Notes: generated by a model not told the origin, from the sequence alone. A stretch of 64,000 nt of DNA from Daucus carota subsp. sativus (GCF_001625215.2 NC_030381.2:52289214-52353213), one strand, 5' to 3'. Shown: positions 47,017-57,750, counted from the stretch's first letter. Numbers and translations: made by a program.

Positions 47017-48144
47017 TTATACTGTGAATACTCCATCTTCTAGTTGTTTAAACCCTTTGACGGAAACAAGGCTCTCATTGAACTTGACAACTGAAATAAC
47101 CTGTCTGGCCGGAGATGCTCCGAGATACTCTTTGGCATTTTTCTTATTGTAGTAGTAAAAGATAGTTCGACTTCGACGTCTATAATAACTTAGTCCATTA
47201 ACAACAAACTGTCCATCACCCAGATATAGAATTATGTGATCATTCTTTATACAATCCTCAAGTTTAAACTGTTTAATCCAATTGCCACAATCCCTTTCCA
47301 ATGTCCATAGACTATGAACTGTTTCACCATCTCCACTAGATTCATCACAGATCATAGCAACAGACCCTTCAAATTCCAGAAGATAAGACTTTGGTACACC
47401 TGGCAATGGTAACTTTGTAGGTCTGGGATACGGATGCAGTCTAAACACTTCATCATGCAAGTCAAACGATAGTACCTCACGAAAGCCTTCAAAATACAAT
47501 ACCCTGCTTTGATCAGGACGAAATACACATCCTCCTCGATGTCTAACAAACTGAAATGTCGTCTCTAGGCCAATAGGGACCCTAATCTCTTTCCAAGAAT
47601 CCTCATTCGCAGAATACATCTCAGCTTCGATACTATAACTACTATCTTTATGGTCACAAACAAACCTAATGATCTTGTAATCCTGAGAAACATCATCAAA
47701 ACCAAACCCTAACTTACACCCAATACTGAAACTACCAGCTGTTTGTATCTGAGGAGTAGGAACTTTCTTGAATTGCCTAGTCATCGGATTCCCCAGAAAT
47801 ATAGTACTATAAGCAGTATTGGCAAAACAAACAAGGCCATTACAACAAGATAAGAAATGAATTATACCATCATAGAATATTGACAGTTGGAGGAGGGTTT
47901 TACTTTCATGATTATCAATGCAGATTTGGTCGCTCGAAAGTTCAGTTACTGAACTGGGTTGTCTTTTCTGGGATTCGATGCAGTGAGCTTCGACGAATTG
48001 AGGGTCTGAAATGATTGATAACCATGTTTTGCAAACTGATTTGCAGCGAAGAAGTGTTGCCACAGGTAACAAGAAGAATATTTTGAACATGAGTTCGTGA
48101 GGTAATTCGGAATTGTTCTTCTTGCAGTTTTCCCTTCTTGCCAT
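47017..48144 (-). CDS. F-box protein with F-box-associated domain, copy 6 (subtype C)
   Basis: Intronless SCF substrate-receptor candidate, 375 residues from the ATG at 48144. F-box at about 13-55. It is the block 2 partner of copy 3 and nearly identical; differences include QIQT for QKQT, RHRGG for RHRRG, RTIFYYYNKKN for RSIYYYYNRKN, SVKGF for SIKGF and a shorter tail DGVFTV. The associated domain keeps GFGFDDVSQDYKII and FDLHDEVFRLHPYPRP. The upstream reading frame stays open to 48216, but the conserved start is preferred. No break is visible. Confidence 0.93.
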   Translation of the reverse strand: MARRENCKKNNSELPHELMFKIFFLLPVATLLRCKSVCKTWLSIISDPQFVEAHCIESQKRQPSSVTELSSDQICIDNHESKTLLQLSIFYDGIIHFLSCCNGLVCFANTAYSTIFLGNPMTRQFKKVPTPQIQTAGSFSIGCKLGFGFDDVSQDYKIIRFVCDHKDSSYSIEAEMYSANEDSWKEIRVPIGLETTFQFVRHRGGCVFRPDQSRVLYFEGFREVLSFDLHDEVFRLHPYPRPTKLPLPGVPKSYLLEFEGSVAMICDESSGDGETVHSLWTLERDCGNWIKQFKLEDCIKNDHIILYLGDGQFVVNGLSYYRRRSRTIFYYYNKKNAKEYLGASPARQVISVVKFNESLVSVKGFKQLEDGVFTV

Positions 48145-48873
48145 TTCGAACCCTAATTTTTTTTGCAGCAGCTCAACTTGAGAATGGATGTACCAACCCG
48201 GTGTCTCCACTGTCACTTGTATGTATAAGGTTTTGTACTGGGCTTTTTGACACTGACAATGTTGGACTCCAAAAGGTTTTAAGACAGCCCAGTATTATAT
48301 TTTATTATATTCTTGGGTGGAACAAAGCATGCAAGTAGAAGCTGATTTGAGATATTATAATTCATTTAAGATTTTATTGAAATTTTTTAGCTTTCAAAAT
48401 AATAATCTTCTAAATTCACACGGCAAGGAAAATCTCAGTAGAAACTCTACCCATGGAGAATATATATGGAATAGTGATCATTGTCTTAATTTGGATACTA
48501 TGATACAAAATTCTACCAGAATTATAGAAAATATATTAATAGATTTTATCGGTAGCAAATTCTATCAAATTATCAAAATCGGTAGGAAATAAATGAGTAG
48601 GTTTTATCAATATGCCAAATCCTATTAAATTTGGTAGGATAATAAAATATATCATTATCCATAATATTTAGACACTAAATTATCCGAGCTTCCACATTAC
48701 TGAATTAATTTTTATTGCTAACACATGACAACATTTATGAGTTAATTTTTCCATCAATTTCTGCTAGAAAATTTAAATCAACCATTATTGATATGTTTTG
48801 CCAGTGATTATCATATTCTCAATAACTAACAAACTATGCCAGAGGACAATGTGGTTGATGTGTAGGTGCTAGA
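48145..48873. other. upstream flank of F-box copy 6
   Basis: Partner of 31621-32614, shortened by several deletions including the part corresponding to about 32315-32545. It contains the GGTTTTGTACTGGGC motif at about 48229. No gene. Confidence 0.5.
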
Positions 48874-49255
48874 CACTACAACAGCCTTTTTTGTGACGGA
48901 ATTTAAAACTCTAATATGTCGGAAGTTGTCAATTTATGACATAAAATTTTCGTCATTTTTGCTTGAGTAGTAAGTTTAAAAAATCCACACAACTTTCTAC
49001 GCATTATTTTTTCGGAAGTTTAGTCAAGAGTCGCAAATTAACAAGATGGACCCCACATTCCCACTACAATGATACATAAACTTATAACATAAAGTTCGTC
49101 GTAAGATAGCTAATTTATGAAGGAATTGTCCGTCGTGTGTATATCTATATTCGTCATAGGTTTGGTCTAGCATCGCAAGTTAATAAGGGACCCACATTCC
49201 CACTATAACAATACATAAACTTACAACGCAAAATTTCGTCATAAAACACCTAATT
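48874..49255 (+). mobile_element. CACTA-type end fragment (block 2)
   Basis: Begins CACTACAACAGCCTTTTTTG, partner of 32615-33000. It retains the better terminus of the two copies. Confidence 0.62.
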
Positions 49256-50298
49256 AAGTTATACTTAGCACACCTATCACGAATGTGTTCTGCATTCATT
49301 GTACCATTTTCACCCCAATTTGGCCCAAATGTTATGATTTATGCCATTGTGTAAAGGACATAAATGCAGGGTCGAGTTTTATAGATATTGTTTTAAAATG
49401 TTGATTTTACACTTGTATAGTTATCTTTGGCACCTCAAATTTATGGCCAAGTCATTTGACCATGGCCGTTTCTCTACAAGCCATATCATGATTCTGACAG
49501 GCACGGTCACAATCATAGTAAACTTTATGATCATGATTCTGACAGTACTATTCAAGCCATACCAGAAAATCTTGTAATCGCTACATACGTAGGCAGTCAA
49601 GGAAACCGTTTCAGATTGTATTGGGCTATTTTTTTGTTTCAAACCCCCATTCATAATTAAAGTTCTTTTTTTTCCCTTTTTGAAATAATTAATGAAGCTT
49701 ACAACTTCAATAATTTCTTGAATGTTCTTAAATAAGAATCTTATACTGAGTAATGACGTGATACATATGTCGCTAGAGACATAGCAAGTACTATGCCAAT
49801 TTTTCTAGTTATCTATAAACATCTGAGGACCTTTATATGACAGTCTTTCAAATTCAATGCAATATAGTTTGTCATGCTATGTATACTTACCACATTGATC
49901 CGATTCGATCCAGCTTGTCTAATAAAAACCCCAGGTGTCCGCTTTAAGTTATAGAAATTTCACATATCTTCAACAAATAATAAACTATGAATATATAGGG
50001 CCGCACATTTAAAAAAACTCAAAACCAATAATAACATAAAATATTTGGCTGTGACCTCCAACCTATCGAGCAGGCACACTTAAAACTATCAATATCAACA
50101 TTCAACAAGTCTTAATCAAGATATTTATATAAAATAAAACCAAGAATATATAAAAATACACTTCTGTAATCAAAAATTTGGCCAGAAACATATGAAGAGT
50201 CTGTGTGCATTACTGGAAACAAATCCTAAAGACAATTAGTATTCATGGATGCATATATAATAATTACCTTATCTAACCCTTATCTTGCACCATTGAGT

Positions 50299-50536
50299 TT
50301 GTTTCTTTTCTGTTTCCAAAATGCCCGACTTGAACGACATTACAGTCATGGCAGCAGCAGAGATGAGATGCTCTTGCATTGCATGTCTTGTAGCCAGCTG
50401 TTGAGAAATGATCAGCGTCTTTTTACTATTGAGCCAACTTATTCTACCACATCTGCAACATTGCTGTCTGGCATCTTTTGCAACCGCACCTACACAAGTT
50501 CCAGCAGATTGCCCAGCTTCTTTCAACTTCATTCCG
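50299..50536 (-). pseudogene. RhoGAP-family gene fragment (unit 7), best preserved
   Basis: Reads MKLKEAGQSAGTCVGAVAKD, then after a one-base shift SNVADVVE, then back to a frame reading TRHAMQEHLISAAA, followed by a diverged stretch ending in GILETEKK and KIRV. The order and residues match my memory of the At5g61530 segment TKLREAGQTAG, VAKDAK, VNVADVAERVG, ATRHAVQEHLITAAA, GITETKEK, GKIKV. Compared with the copies at 18734 and 34084 it has fewest breaks. The GAP catalytic domain is absent. Confidence 0.78.
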
Positions 50537-51041
50537 GCCCAATTTACAATTTAAGGACATTCAATAGGGAGATAAATATGCAAGAAATTATACTTTAATT
50601 ACCTGAAGTTCAAAACGGATCAGTAGTAATTAATCGCCAACCATAAACCTAATCCTATTTTACAATACCAAGGACTAGATTCCTAATAAAACAAATCTAA
50701 TGAATAATCTAGTAAATTAAGGAGATTTACCTCATGTTCTTGATTCAGAGACTTCAATGCAAAGAGCTGTTGGCTTTAATTTAACCGCGAAGATCAGTGG
50801 GAGGATATAATAGAAAAAAAGAGTGAGAGAAGTGGCCAAAGTAGAAAGTTAAAACATACGACATAGAATGAGCATACTGTATATATTAACCATGCAAGCA
50901 CATTCAATAAAAGTAATTGTTTGCAGACTTCACTTGTTCAAATGCTTTAATGGAAACAAAGCTTAGTGATACAAGAAAGTACTAAAATAAACGATAACTG
51001 AAACTGAAAAGCTAATGACGAACATTGTCCACTGTGTTTCT

Positions 51042-51720
51042 TCATATGATACTATCTGCTATGAATACTCTATATTTTAGTTGTTTAAACCCTTTAAGGG
51101 AAACAAGGCTCTCATTGCACTTCACAACTGAAGTAAGCTGTCTGGAGGTGGATGCTGCAACTTGCAAGATACTCTCTGGCATTTTCCTTATTGTGGTAGT
51201 CGTAGAACATAGGTCATAACTTTCTGCAGCAACAACAAACTGTCCATCACCTAGATATAGAATTACATGATTATACTTTAAATGATCCTCAAGATTAAAC
51301 TTTTTAGTCCAATTGCCACCATCCCTGTCCAATGTCCACAGACTACGAACTGTTTTACCATCACCACTAGATTCATCACAGGTCATACCCACAGACCCTT
51401 CAAATTCCAGAAGATAAGACTTTGGTTCGCCTTGCAATGGTAACTTTGCAGGTCTGGGAAACGGATGCACTCTAAACACACTTCATCATGCAAGTCAAAC
51501 GATAGTACCTCACGAGATCCTTCAAAATACAAAACCCTGCTTTGATTAGGACGAAATACACCTCCTCCTCGGTGACTAAGAAATTGAAATGTCTCTGGGT
51601 TAAAAGGGACCCTAATCTCTTTCCAAGAATCCTCATCGGCAGAATACATCTCAGCTTCGATACCATAACCAGTATCTTTACGGTCAGAAACAAATCTAAT
51701 AATCTTGTAATCACGAGAAA
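51042..51720 (-). pseudogene. F-box copy 7 (subtype A), lacks F-box and is frameshifted
   Basis: Only the C-terminal half of the associated domain remains, starting at SRDYKII (51720). It is joined directly to a CACTA-type end. A two-base insertion near 51477 (AACACACTTC for AACACTTC in copy 4) splits DLHDEV from FRVHPFPRPAK, and the segment around STTTTIRKMPESIL reads out of the family frame. The C-terminus (SLVSLKGFKQLKYRVF) keeps sequence that copy 4 has lost, so copy 7 is not simply derived from the present copy 4. Nonfunctional as an F-box protein. Confidence 0.9.
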
Positions 51721-51862
51721 ATAATTATTTCCGACAGGGTTTTTAAATTCGCCTAGTTTATATTCGACCATCTAATTTGTTCCGGTTGAAAATAGCTATT
51801 TTCGACCATTAATATTTTCGACCAGAATTTGACGGTCGAAAATAGCCGCTTTTCTTGTAGTG
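51721..51862 (-). mobile_element. CACTA-type element end abutting F-box copy 7
   Basis: The right tip complement is CACTACAAGAAAAGCGGC. It matches 35940-36089; here the deletion that removed the 5' half of the F-box gene also removed the inner edge of the element. Confidence 0.78.
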
Positions 51863-52104
51863 GAAAATCAACACACATATGCATATATACAGATATAGCA
51901 TCTCCAACTAATAAACTTCTATTTAAAATCAAAAGAACACTAGACAATGAAGTTCAGCAACTTTAAGACTAGGGAGATTTTACCTTGTGTGATCTTGGTC
52001 CGGAGAGTTTAATGCACAGAGCTGTTAACTCTAATCAAATGCCGGGAGTGGGAGGAGATAATAGCAAAAAAAAGAGCGAGATAAGTCACCAATGAAGAAA
52101 GTTA

Positions 52105-52377
52105 CTCCCTCGGTCCCTATTTTAGTTTCTCTTCTGACAAAAAATTTGTCCCTAAATAATTGTCCTTCCCTTACTTTAAACATTTAAAAAAAAATCTTCA
52201 AAACTATACCCTTCCATCTCTATTTTCAATGTTTAACTTTAGAACTAATATATTCATAAGATGTAATTTAGTGCAAATTAAAATTAGAGGCAATTATGGA
52301 AACAACACATGTAACTAAACATTATTTATGATGTATGATTTTTTTTACAAATGACAACTGAAGAGGGACAGAGGGAG
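52105..52377. mobile_element. Stowaway-like MITE downstream of F-box copy 8
   Basis: Block 2 partner of 36334-36607, with ends CTCCCTCGGTCCCTATTTTA and GGGACAGAGGGAG and flanking TA. Confidence 0.85.
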
Positions 52378-52625
52378 TAGAACATACAACATAGAATAGT
52401 TCATATAATGAGCATACTGATAATAACTATGCAAGCACAAACATTCAGTATATAAGCAAGTTGATGAAAAGCCAAGTTTGCAGACTTCAGTGATTCGAAT
52501 GCTTAATGGACACAAAGCTTAGCGATACAAGAAAGTACTAAAATACATGATAACTGAAATTTAAAAGTTAATGTCCAGCAATGTGCATTGTCTTTCTTCA
52601 TCAGATGTGATCTGCAGTAATTACT

Positions 52626-53750
52626 TTATTCTAGTTGTTTAAACCCTTTGAGGGAAACAAGACTCTCATTGCACTTGACAACTGAAGTAAGCTCTCTAGC
52701 GGGAGATGCTCCAAGATACTCCTTGGCATGTTTCTTTTTGTGGTAGTAGAAGATGGGTTCACGGGGATAACCATGGCGATCATAATTTTCTGCAGCAACA
52801 ACAAACTGTCCATCACCCAGATATAAAGTTACATGATCATTTTTTATATTATCCTCAAAATTAAACTGTTTAGTCCAAGATCCATTGCCACAATCCCCGT
52901 CCAATGTCCAAAGACTAAGAACTGTTTCATCATCACCACTAGATTCCTCATAGATCTTAGCAACAGAACCTTCAAACTCCAGAAGACTAGACCTTCTCGG
53001 CTTACCTTGCCCTGGTAACTTTCCAGGTTTGGGAAACGGATGCACTCGAAACACTTCATCATGCAAATCAAATGATAGTAACTCATGAAAGCCTTCAAAA
53101 TACAATACCCTGGTTTGATCAGGAAGAAAAATACCTACTCCTCGAAAAAGAGGAAACTTAAATTTCTCTAGGCCCTCAGGAACCTTAACCTCTTTCCAAG
53201 TATCCTCATTCACAGAATACATCTCAGCTTTAATCCTGTAACTACGACTATGTATACCTTTAACAAAAAACCTAATAAACTTGTAATCATCAGAAACATC
53301 ATCAAAACCAAACCCTACCATCCTCCACAGACGTGAATCAGGTTCTTTAGGAGGACTGGGAAGTTTCTTAAATTGCCTAGTCATCGGATTCCCAATATAT
53401 GTAACACGAGGATCATGATGGGCAAAACAAACAAGACCATTACAACTGGATACAAAAGGAGACTTACCATAAAGATATTCTTCTGGCATTTCAAAGAGGG
53501 TTTTAGTTTCATGATTATCAATGCAGAGTTGGTCGTCGCTCGCAACTTCCAGTACAGAACTAGGTTGCCTTTTCTGCGATTCGATGCAGTGAGCTTTGAC
53601 GAATCGAGGGTCTGATATGATTGACAGCCATGTTTTGCAAACTGATTTGCAGCGAAGGAGTGTTGCTACAGGTAACAAGAAGAATATATTGAACATGAGT
53701 TCGTGAGGTAATTCAGAATTATTCTTCTTGCAGTTTTCCCTTCTTGCCAT
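52626..53750 (-). CDS. F-box protein with F-box-associated domain, copy 8 (subtype B)
   Basis: Intronless SCF substrate-receptor candidate of 374 residues. F-box at about 13-55 (LPHELMFNIFFLLPVATLL); associated domain with SSCNGLVCFAHHDPRV, GFGFDDVSDDYKFI and FDLHDEVFRVHPFPKPGK. It is the block 2 partner of copy 5, with EDNIK for EDHIK, REPIF for SEPIF, ELTSV for ELISV and one codon fewer at LPGQGKPR. The flanking sequence is also highly similar, so the pair comes from the block duplication rather than from a local event. It looks intact. Confidence 0.94.
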   Translation of the reverse strand: MARRENCKKNNSELPHELMFNIFFLLPVATLLRCKSVCKTWLSIISDPRFVKAHCIESQKRQPSSVLEVASDDQLCIDNHETKTLFEMPEEYLYGKSPFVSSCNGLVCFAHHDPRVTYIGNPMTRQFKKLPSPPKEPDSRLWRMVGFGFDDVSDDYKFIRFFVKGIHSRSYRIKAEMYSVNEDTWKEVKVPEGLEKFKFPLFRGVGIFLPDQTRVLYFEGFHELLSFDLHDEVFRVHPFPKPGKLPGQGKPRRSSLLEFEGSVAKIYEESSGDDETVLSLWTLDGDCGNGSWTKQFNFEDNIKNDHVTLYLGDGQFVVAAENYDRHGYPREPIFYYHKKKHAKEYLGASPARELTSVVKCNESLVSLKGFKQLE

Positions 53751-55145
53751 TTTGAAACCCTAATTTACCTTGCAGCAGCTCAATTTGGGAATGCTAATAC
53801 CAAACTCGTGATCAGTAAACTATCACTTGTATATACAAGGTTTTGTACTGGACTTGACACCGACAAAGTTGGGCTCAATTAGCGGTCCAGTATAATATTT
53901 TATTATATTTTGGGACATAAATTAATTTAAGTTGCATTTAGTTTGTTATTTAAATAAAGAAAATATTATGAATTTGAAATTAATTTTTCAAATATTTATA
54001 AAAAATATGTTTCAGGTTTTAGTTAAAAAAAAAAAAAAAAAAACACCTCTTAGTATCAATCACTAATTTAAATAATTAGTACCAACCTCGTGTGTGCACT
54101 ATCACTTACAATATAAGGTTTTGTGCCCGACTTTTTAAAGCGAAAAATGTTGAACTCTGAAAGATTTTAAGACAACCCAATATAATAATATTTTATTATA
54201 TATTGAGGTTTAAATCTAATTTCTTTTCACTAAAAAGGAAATTATCGGATATAAATTATTTTTCAAACAATTTCTGAAAACATGTGTCAGGTTTTAGTTG
54301 TACCTTGAAAAAAATAAAAAGAAAAGTGATTGATCACCTTGTTTTGAACATTTTTTGTATATTCATACGGATATCATAAGCGATATACAATTTGTGACAT
54401 CTAATATTATTCTTATTAATAATTATGAAAGCTTGTACTTAATATTTTTCTTGAATTTTTTGTAAATTCTTGGAATAATAATATTCAAGAATTTTCTGAT
54501 TTCACACAGCAAGAGAAATAGTATTCTTCGGCCTCATAAATTAAAACTCTAGTGCATAAGAGAATATATGAAATAGTGATCGTTGTCCCTGATCTTGAAT
54601 ACTGTGACATCAAATCCTGTAAGACTATAAATCAGTATATATTATAAATTGAAGATTTTATCAAATTATCATTATTGGTAGGAAATAAATAAGTATATTT
54701 TAATTATCCGTGTCTTAGGAGGACATTATTTTCCTAATTATTAAAACAAAATAATTATTTTGGTTAAAGATTACAAATTTAAGTAGAAATTATTGGTTCG
54801 ACGAAGATGTTTCCATCGTCAAAAAATCACATTCTTTGGCTCCGCCTATGAATTATCCAGTAATAGGTCTTTCACGATTAGATCTACTTAGACAGTAACA
54901 AATTTCATTTTACAGAATAAATCTAAACTAAAACTGAACTAAATGAAGCGAAGTTTACGAAAGTAGTGCTCGACTGTCTACGGTTCGGTAGAAATTTTGT
55001 ATAAATATTGTATCGCCATGCTATTAAGTTTTTTAAAAAAAGTAAAAACATGTTTCTGTGTTAATTTGTTTTTAAACTATATCTTGAAATAACCCTAAAT
55101 TCGTTGGTGTCATTTTTAACGATACACAAATAGGAATGTAATTGT
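53751..55145. other. upstream flank of F-box copy 8 and spacer
   Basis: Partner of 37989-39373, including the doubled promoter-flank motif. AT-rich, no gene. Confidence 0.5.
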
Positions 55146-55531
55146 CACTACAAGAAAAAGGGGTAAAAATGACCGGCTAAATATGACTGTCTTTAATATG
55201 ACTGTCTTCGGTCATATTTAAGGTCAAATCTGGAAATGAACAAGTCAAAACTTAATATGACCGGCTAATTGTGACTGACTTTAAATATGACCGTTGATAG
55301 CCATATTTCAGGTCGGTCATATTTAGACAGTCATATTTATAATGTGGGTCTCACAAAATTTGGGAGGCAAAATTCCCTCCAAAAAAATTTACGATGACGT
55401 CACTAAATTTGACCGCATTTTTTTTTGTCACAATTTTGACCGCATCTGGTCAATAATAAAGTCGGTCATATTTGTTCTTTTTGCATGTAAAAGAAGGGTC
55501 TTTTTGCGTTTATGAAGATTGGGTCCTAGTG
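55146..55531 (+). mobile_element. short CACTA-like element (block 2)
   Basis: Begins CACTACAAGAAAAAGGGG and ends GGGTCCTAGTG; partner of 39374-39730, slightly longer because of an extra T-rich stretch near 55418. Confidence 0.62.
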
Positions 55532-56398
55532 GTTTACTTATGATTTAAAAGTACCGGTTACATTAAATATATAATTGTAAATAATTATATTTTTAACTAT
55601 AAAAAATTAAAATTTAACAAAATATTCAGGATAATTAACAAATAAATCTTATTTTTAAATTTTAAGAAGGTCGCCTAAATTTATTGACAACACGATAATA
55701 ACATTCATATCCTTTGTGATAAAATTTATTGATGAAACATTGTTAATCTTTCAGTTATTATCATTTTCATATCATATTTAGTCATGGTTATCTTCACGCT
55801 GTCTTTTTTAATCATGATTATTTTTCTAGTCATTCTTATAGTCATGATTATCCTCATCCGGTCTTTTTTAATCATGTTTATTCTCACACCGTCGGTTTTA
55901 TCTTTCTTTTTGAATGATGATAATTTTTAAACCGTCTTATTGAGAAATGATCATTTTCGTGCAATTTCATTTAGTCATGACCAATCACGTATTTTATAAT
56001 CATGATACATTTCGAGCCATTTTTCATTCATAATTATTTTCATTAAAATATTTGACTTTATAAAAAATATACAATTTTCTCTCATCTTTGAATTAATAAT
56101 TTCATCGATATATCCTCTATTGTTCAAAATCCAACCTACGCCACAAAATTATTTTATTTCATTTGCATTGATTGATGCTCTTTGAAGGGTAATTCATAAC
56201 ATTAAATTCAGCATGTTATTTATCTCTGGTATGATTACATTCACAATTTACATGTGATCAGCATATATATTTACATGTGATCAGCATATATATCTTGTGG
56301 TAATCATTTCAAAAGAAACGGATTACTAATAAAACCGTCCACATAAAACGAGACAAATGTGATATACTGTGGGCAGCTAATCCCCATTTTAAATTAAA
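55532..56398. other. block 2 spacer, AT-rich
   Basis: Partner of 39731-40572. Rich in degenerate TCATGATTATCnTCA-like repeats on both copies (about 39960-40085 and 55770-55895). A 25-base local duplication around ACATGTGATCAGCATATATA lies at 56250-56292 in this copy only. No gene. Confidence 0.5.
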
Positions 56399-56864
56399 GG
56401 GTGTATTCGATTGAGATTTTAAAGATTTTATTTTCATTAATGAAATCTGAGGATATTCAATTAGAATGGTTTAAAATCCATTAAAATCTTCAGGTATTCA
56501 ATTGAGATTTTATATTATACTACAAAATCTGGTGGTATTCAATCAGGATTTTAAATTATACTTTAAAATCCGATGGTATTCAATTGGGATGGTTTAAAAT
56601 TCATTAAAATCTGACAGTATTCAAATGCTAATGGATTTTTTGGATTTTATAAAATGATGGACTTTGTGGGATTTCTTAGTGTATTTTAAGTTTTTTGAAA
56701 TACCACCAAAATCGATGAGATTTTGAAGTATTGTGCTTAAATCCTCAAATATATATGTCAACTCTACGACATTTTATCAAGAATCCGTACAAAATCAAAA
56801 TCACATAATATCAATTAAAATCCATTGATAAAGAAAATCCATTAAATTTCAATTGAATACACCC
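56399..56864. mobile_element. GGTGTATTC-ended MITE upstream of MIR160 hairpin C
   Basis: Partner of 40573-41044, with the right end GAATACACCC better kept here. Same internal GTATTCAATTGGGAT-type repeats. Confidence 0.75.
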
Positions 56865-56946
56865 TCTAAAATAATATACAATAATATCCTACTCAAAAAT
56901 AGGTAACGGTAATAATTAAATAATAATTTCCTCTCGGCCACAGCTC

Positions 56947-56953
56947 TATAAAT
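56947..56953 (+). promoter_or_regulatory. TATA box of MIR160 locus, block 2
   Basis: TATAAAT in the same context as 41079-41085, about 230 bases upstream of hairpin C and followed by the same CT-rich leader. Confidence 0.6.
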
Positions 56954-57179
56954 TGGAAATCATCCTGCACGATCAATCACCTCATTCCATTCTCTCCTCT
57001 CTCTTCTCTTCCCCACACACTCAAACTTTCCTCTCTCCCTACAAAATAATCTCGCCGAGATTTGAACAAATTTCTCTCTTTCTTACAAACCATTGTTGTT
57101 AATTAATTCTGATTATATGAATGTGCAATGGATGGATAGAATGATGAGATGAAGAGATTAGAAAGACGAGCATTGTAGA

Positions 57180-57269
57180 TGCATACCTGGCTCCCTGTAT
57201 GCCACACTAGAGACCGATCTGTGTATCAGATTGCCTCCTGGGTGGCGTACCGGGAGCCAAGTATGCGGT
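57180..57269 (+). ncRNA. MIR160: MIR160-type hairpin C
   Basis: Mature arm at 57184-57204, star arm at 57245-57265. The mature arm is the same as in hairpin A, with A at base 2. The star arm reads GCGTACCGGGAGCCAAGTAT, so it is one base different from A (AAG for AGG) and is intermediate towards hairpin B. The stem still pairs along nearly its whole length with one added mismatch. Only one hairpin is present in this block, and its downstream flank resembles that of hairpin B, as if a tandem pair had been collapsed by unequal exchange or the pair in block 1 arose later. Confidence 0.9.
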
Positions 57270-57750
57270 GACAAAATGCTTAATTTTCTCTGATCATCTT
57301 CTTCCAATGCAAACACAAGCACATTATATATACAACATTAATTTTGCATTTTTTAGATTTCTTTTCGTTCATTATATTTTTTTTGGAACTATTTCTGTGG
57401 ACCGGCTGAGTTTTGCATCATGATGCTAATCAACAATTACCACAATAGCTAAAATTGAAATTAATAAAATAAAATCGATACCGTGTGAATGCTTGAGTGT
57501 ATTCGTGGATTTTATATTCATTAATATATACATTGACAAATCAACCTCACACATATATACAAGAACAGTGATGTATGATAAGATAAATTCAATTTTTTTA
57601 TTTTTTAAGTCACGTCTAATTTTTTTATTGTTTACATTGTTGTAAGAAAAAGAAATTGTAATCGTTAAGAAAATCTTGATCTGCAAATACAAATGAGTAA
57701 ATGTTATGTAAACCCGTGTGACTTGTAATTCGACGCAGTGAGTGTGCAGT

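Larger units (their letters stand above)
42880..57750. repeat. segmental duplication, block 2
   Basis: Direct-repeat partner of 26455-42258, about 14.9 kb. Differences from block 1 include an extra element at 43175-43496, a missing stretch corresponding to about 26807-27000, a larger deletion in F-box copy 7, and one rather than two MIR160 hairpins. Offsets shift from about 16.5 kb at F-box C to about 15.5 kb at the right end, reflecting these indels. Confidence 0.88.

Noticed and set aside
50245-50598. 117-codon plus-strand frame ending NREINMQEIIL
   Set aside because: It is the antisense of the RhoGAP fragment; homology is on the minus strand.
19586-53750. The F-box cluster as a pollen S-locus (SLF) array
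   Set aside because: Intronless F-box/FBA clusters occur at S-loci, but no S-RNase gene is present, and the sequences look closer to At3g07870/CPR1-type proteins than to SLF as far as I can judge by eye.
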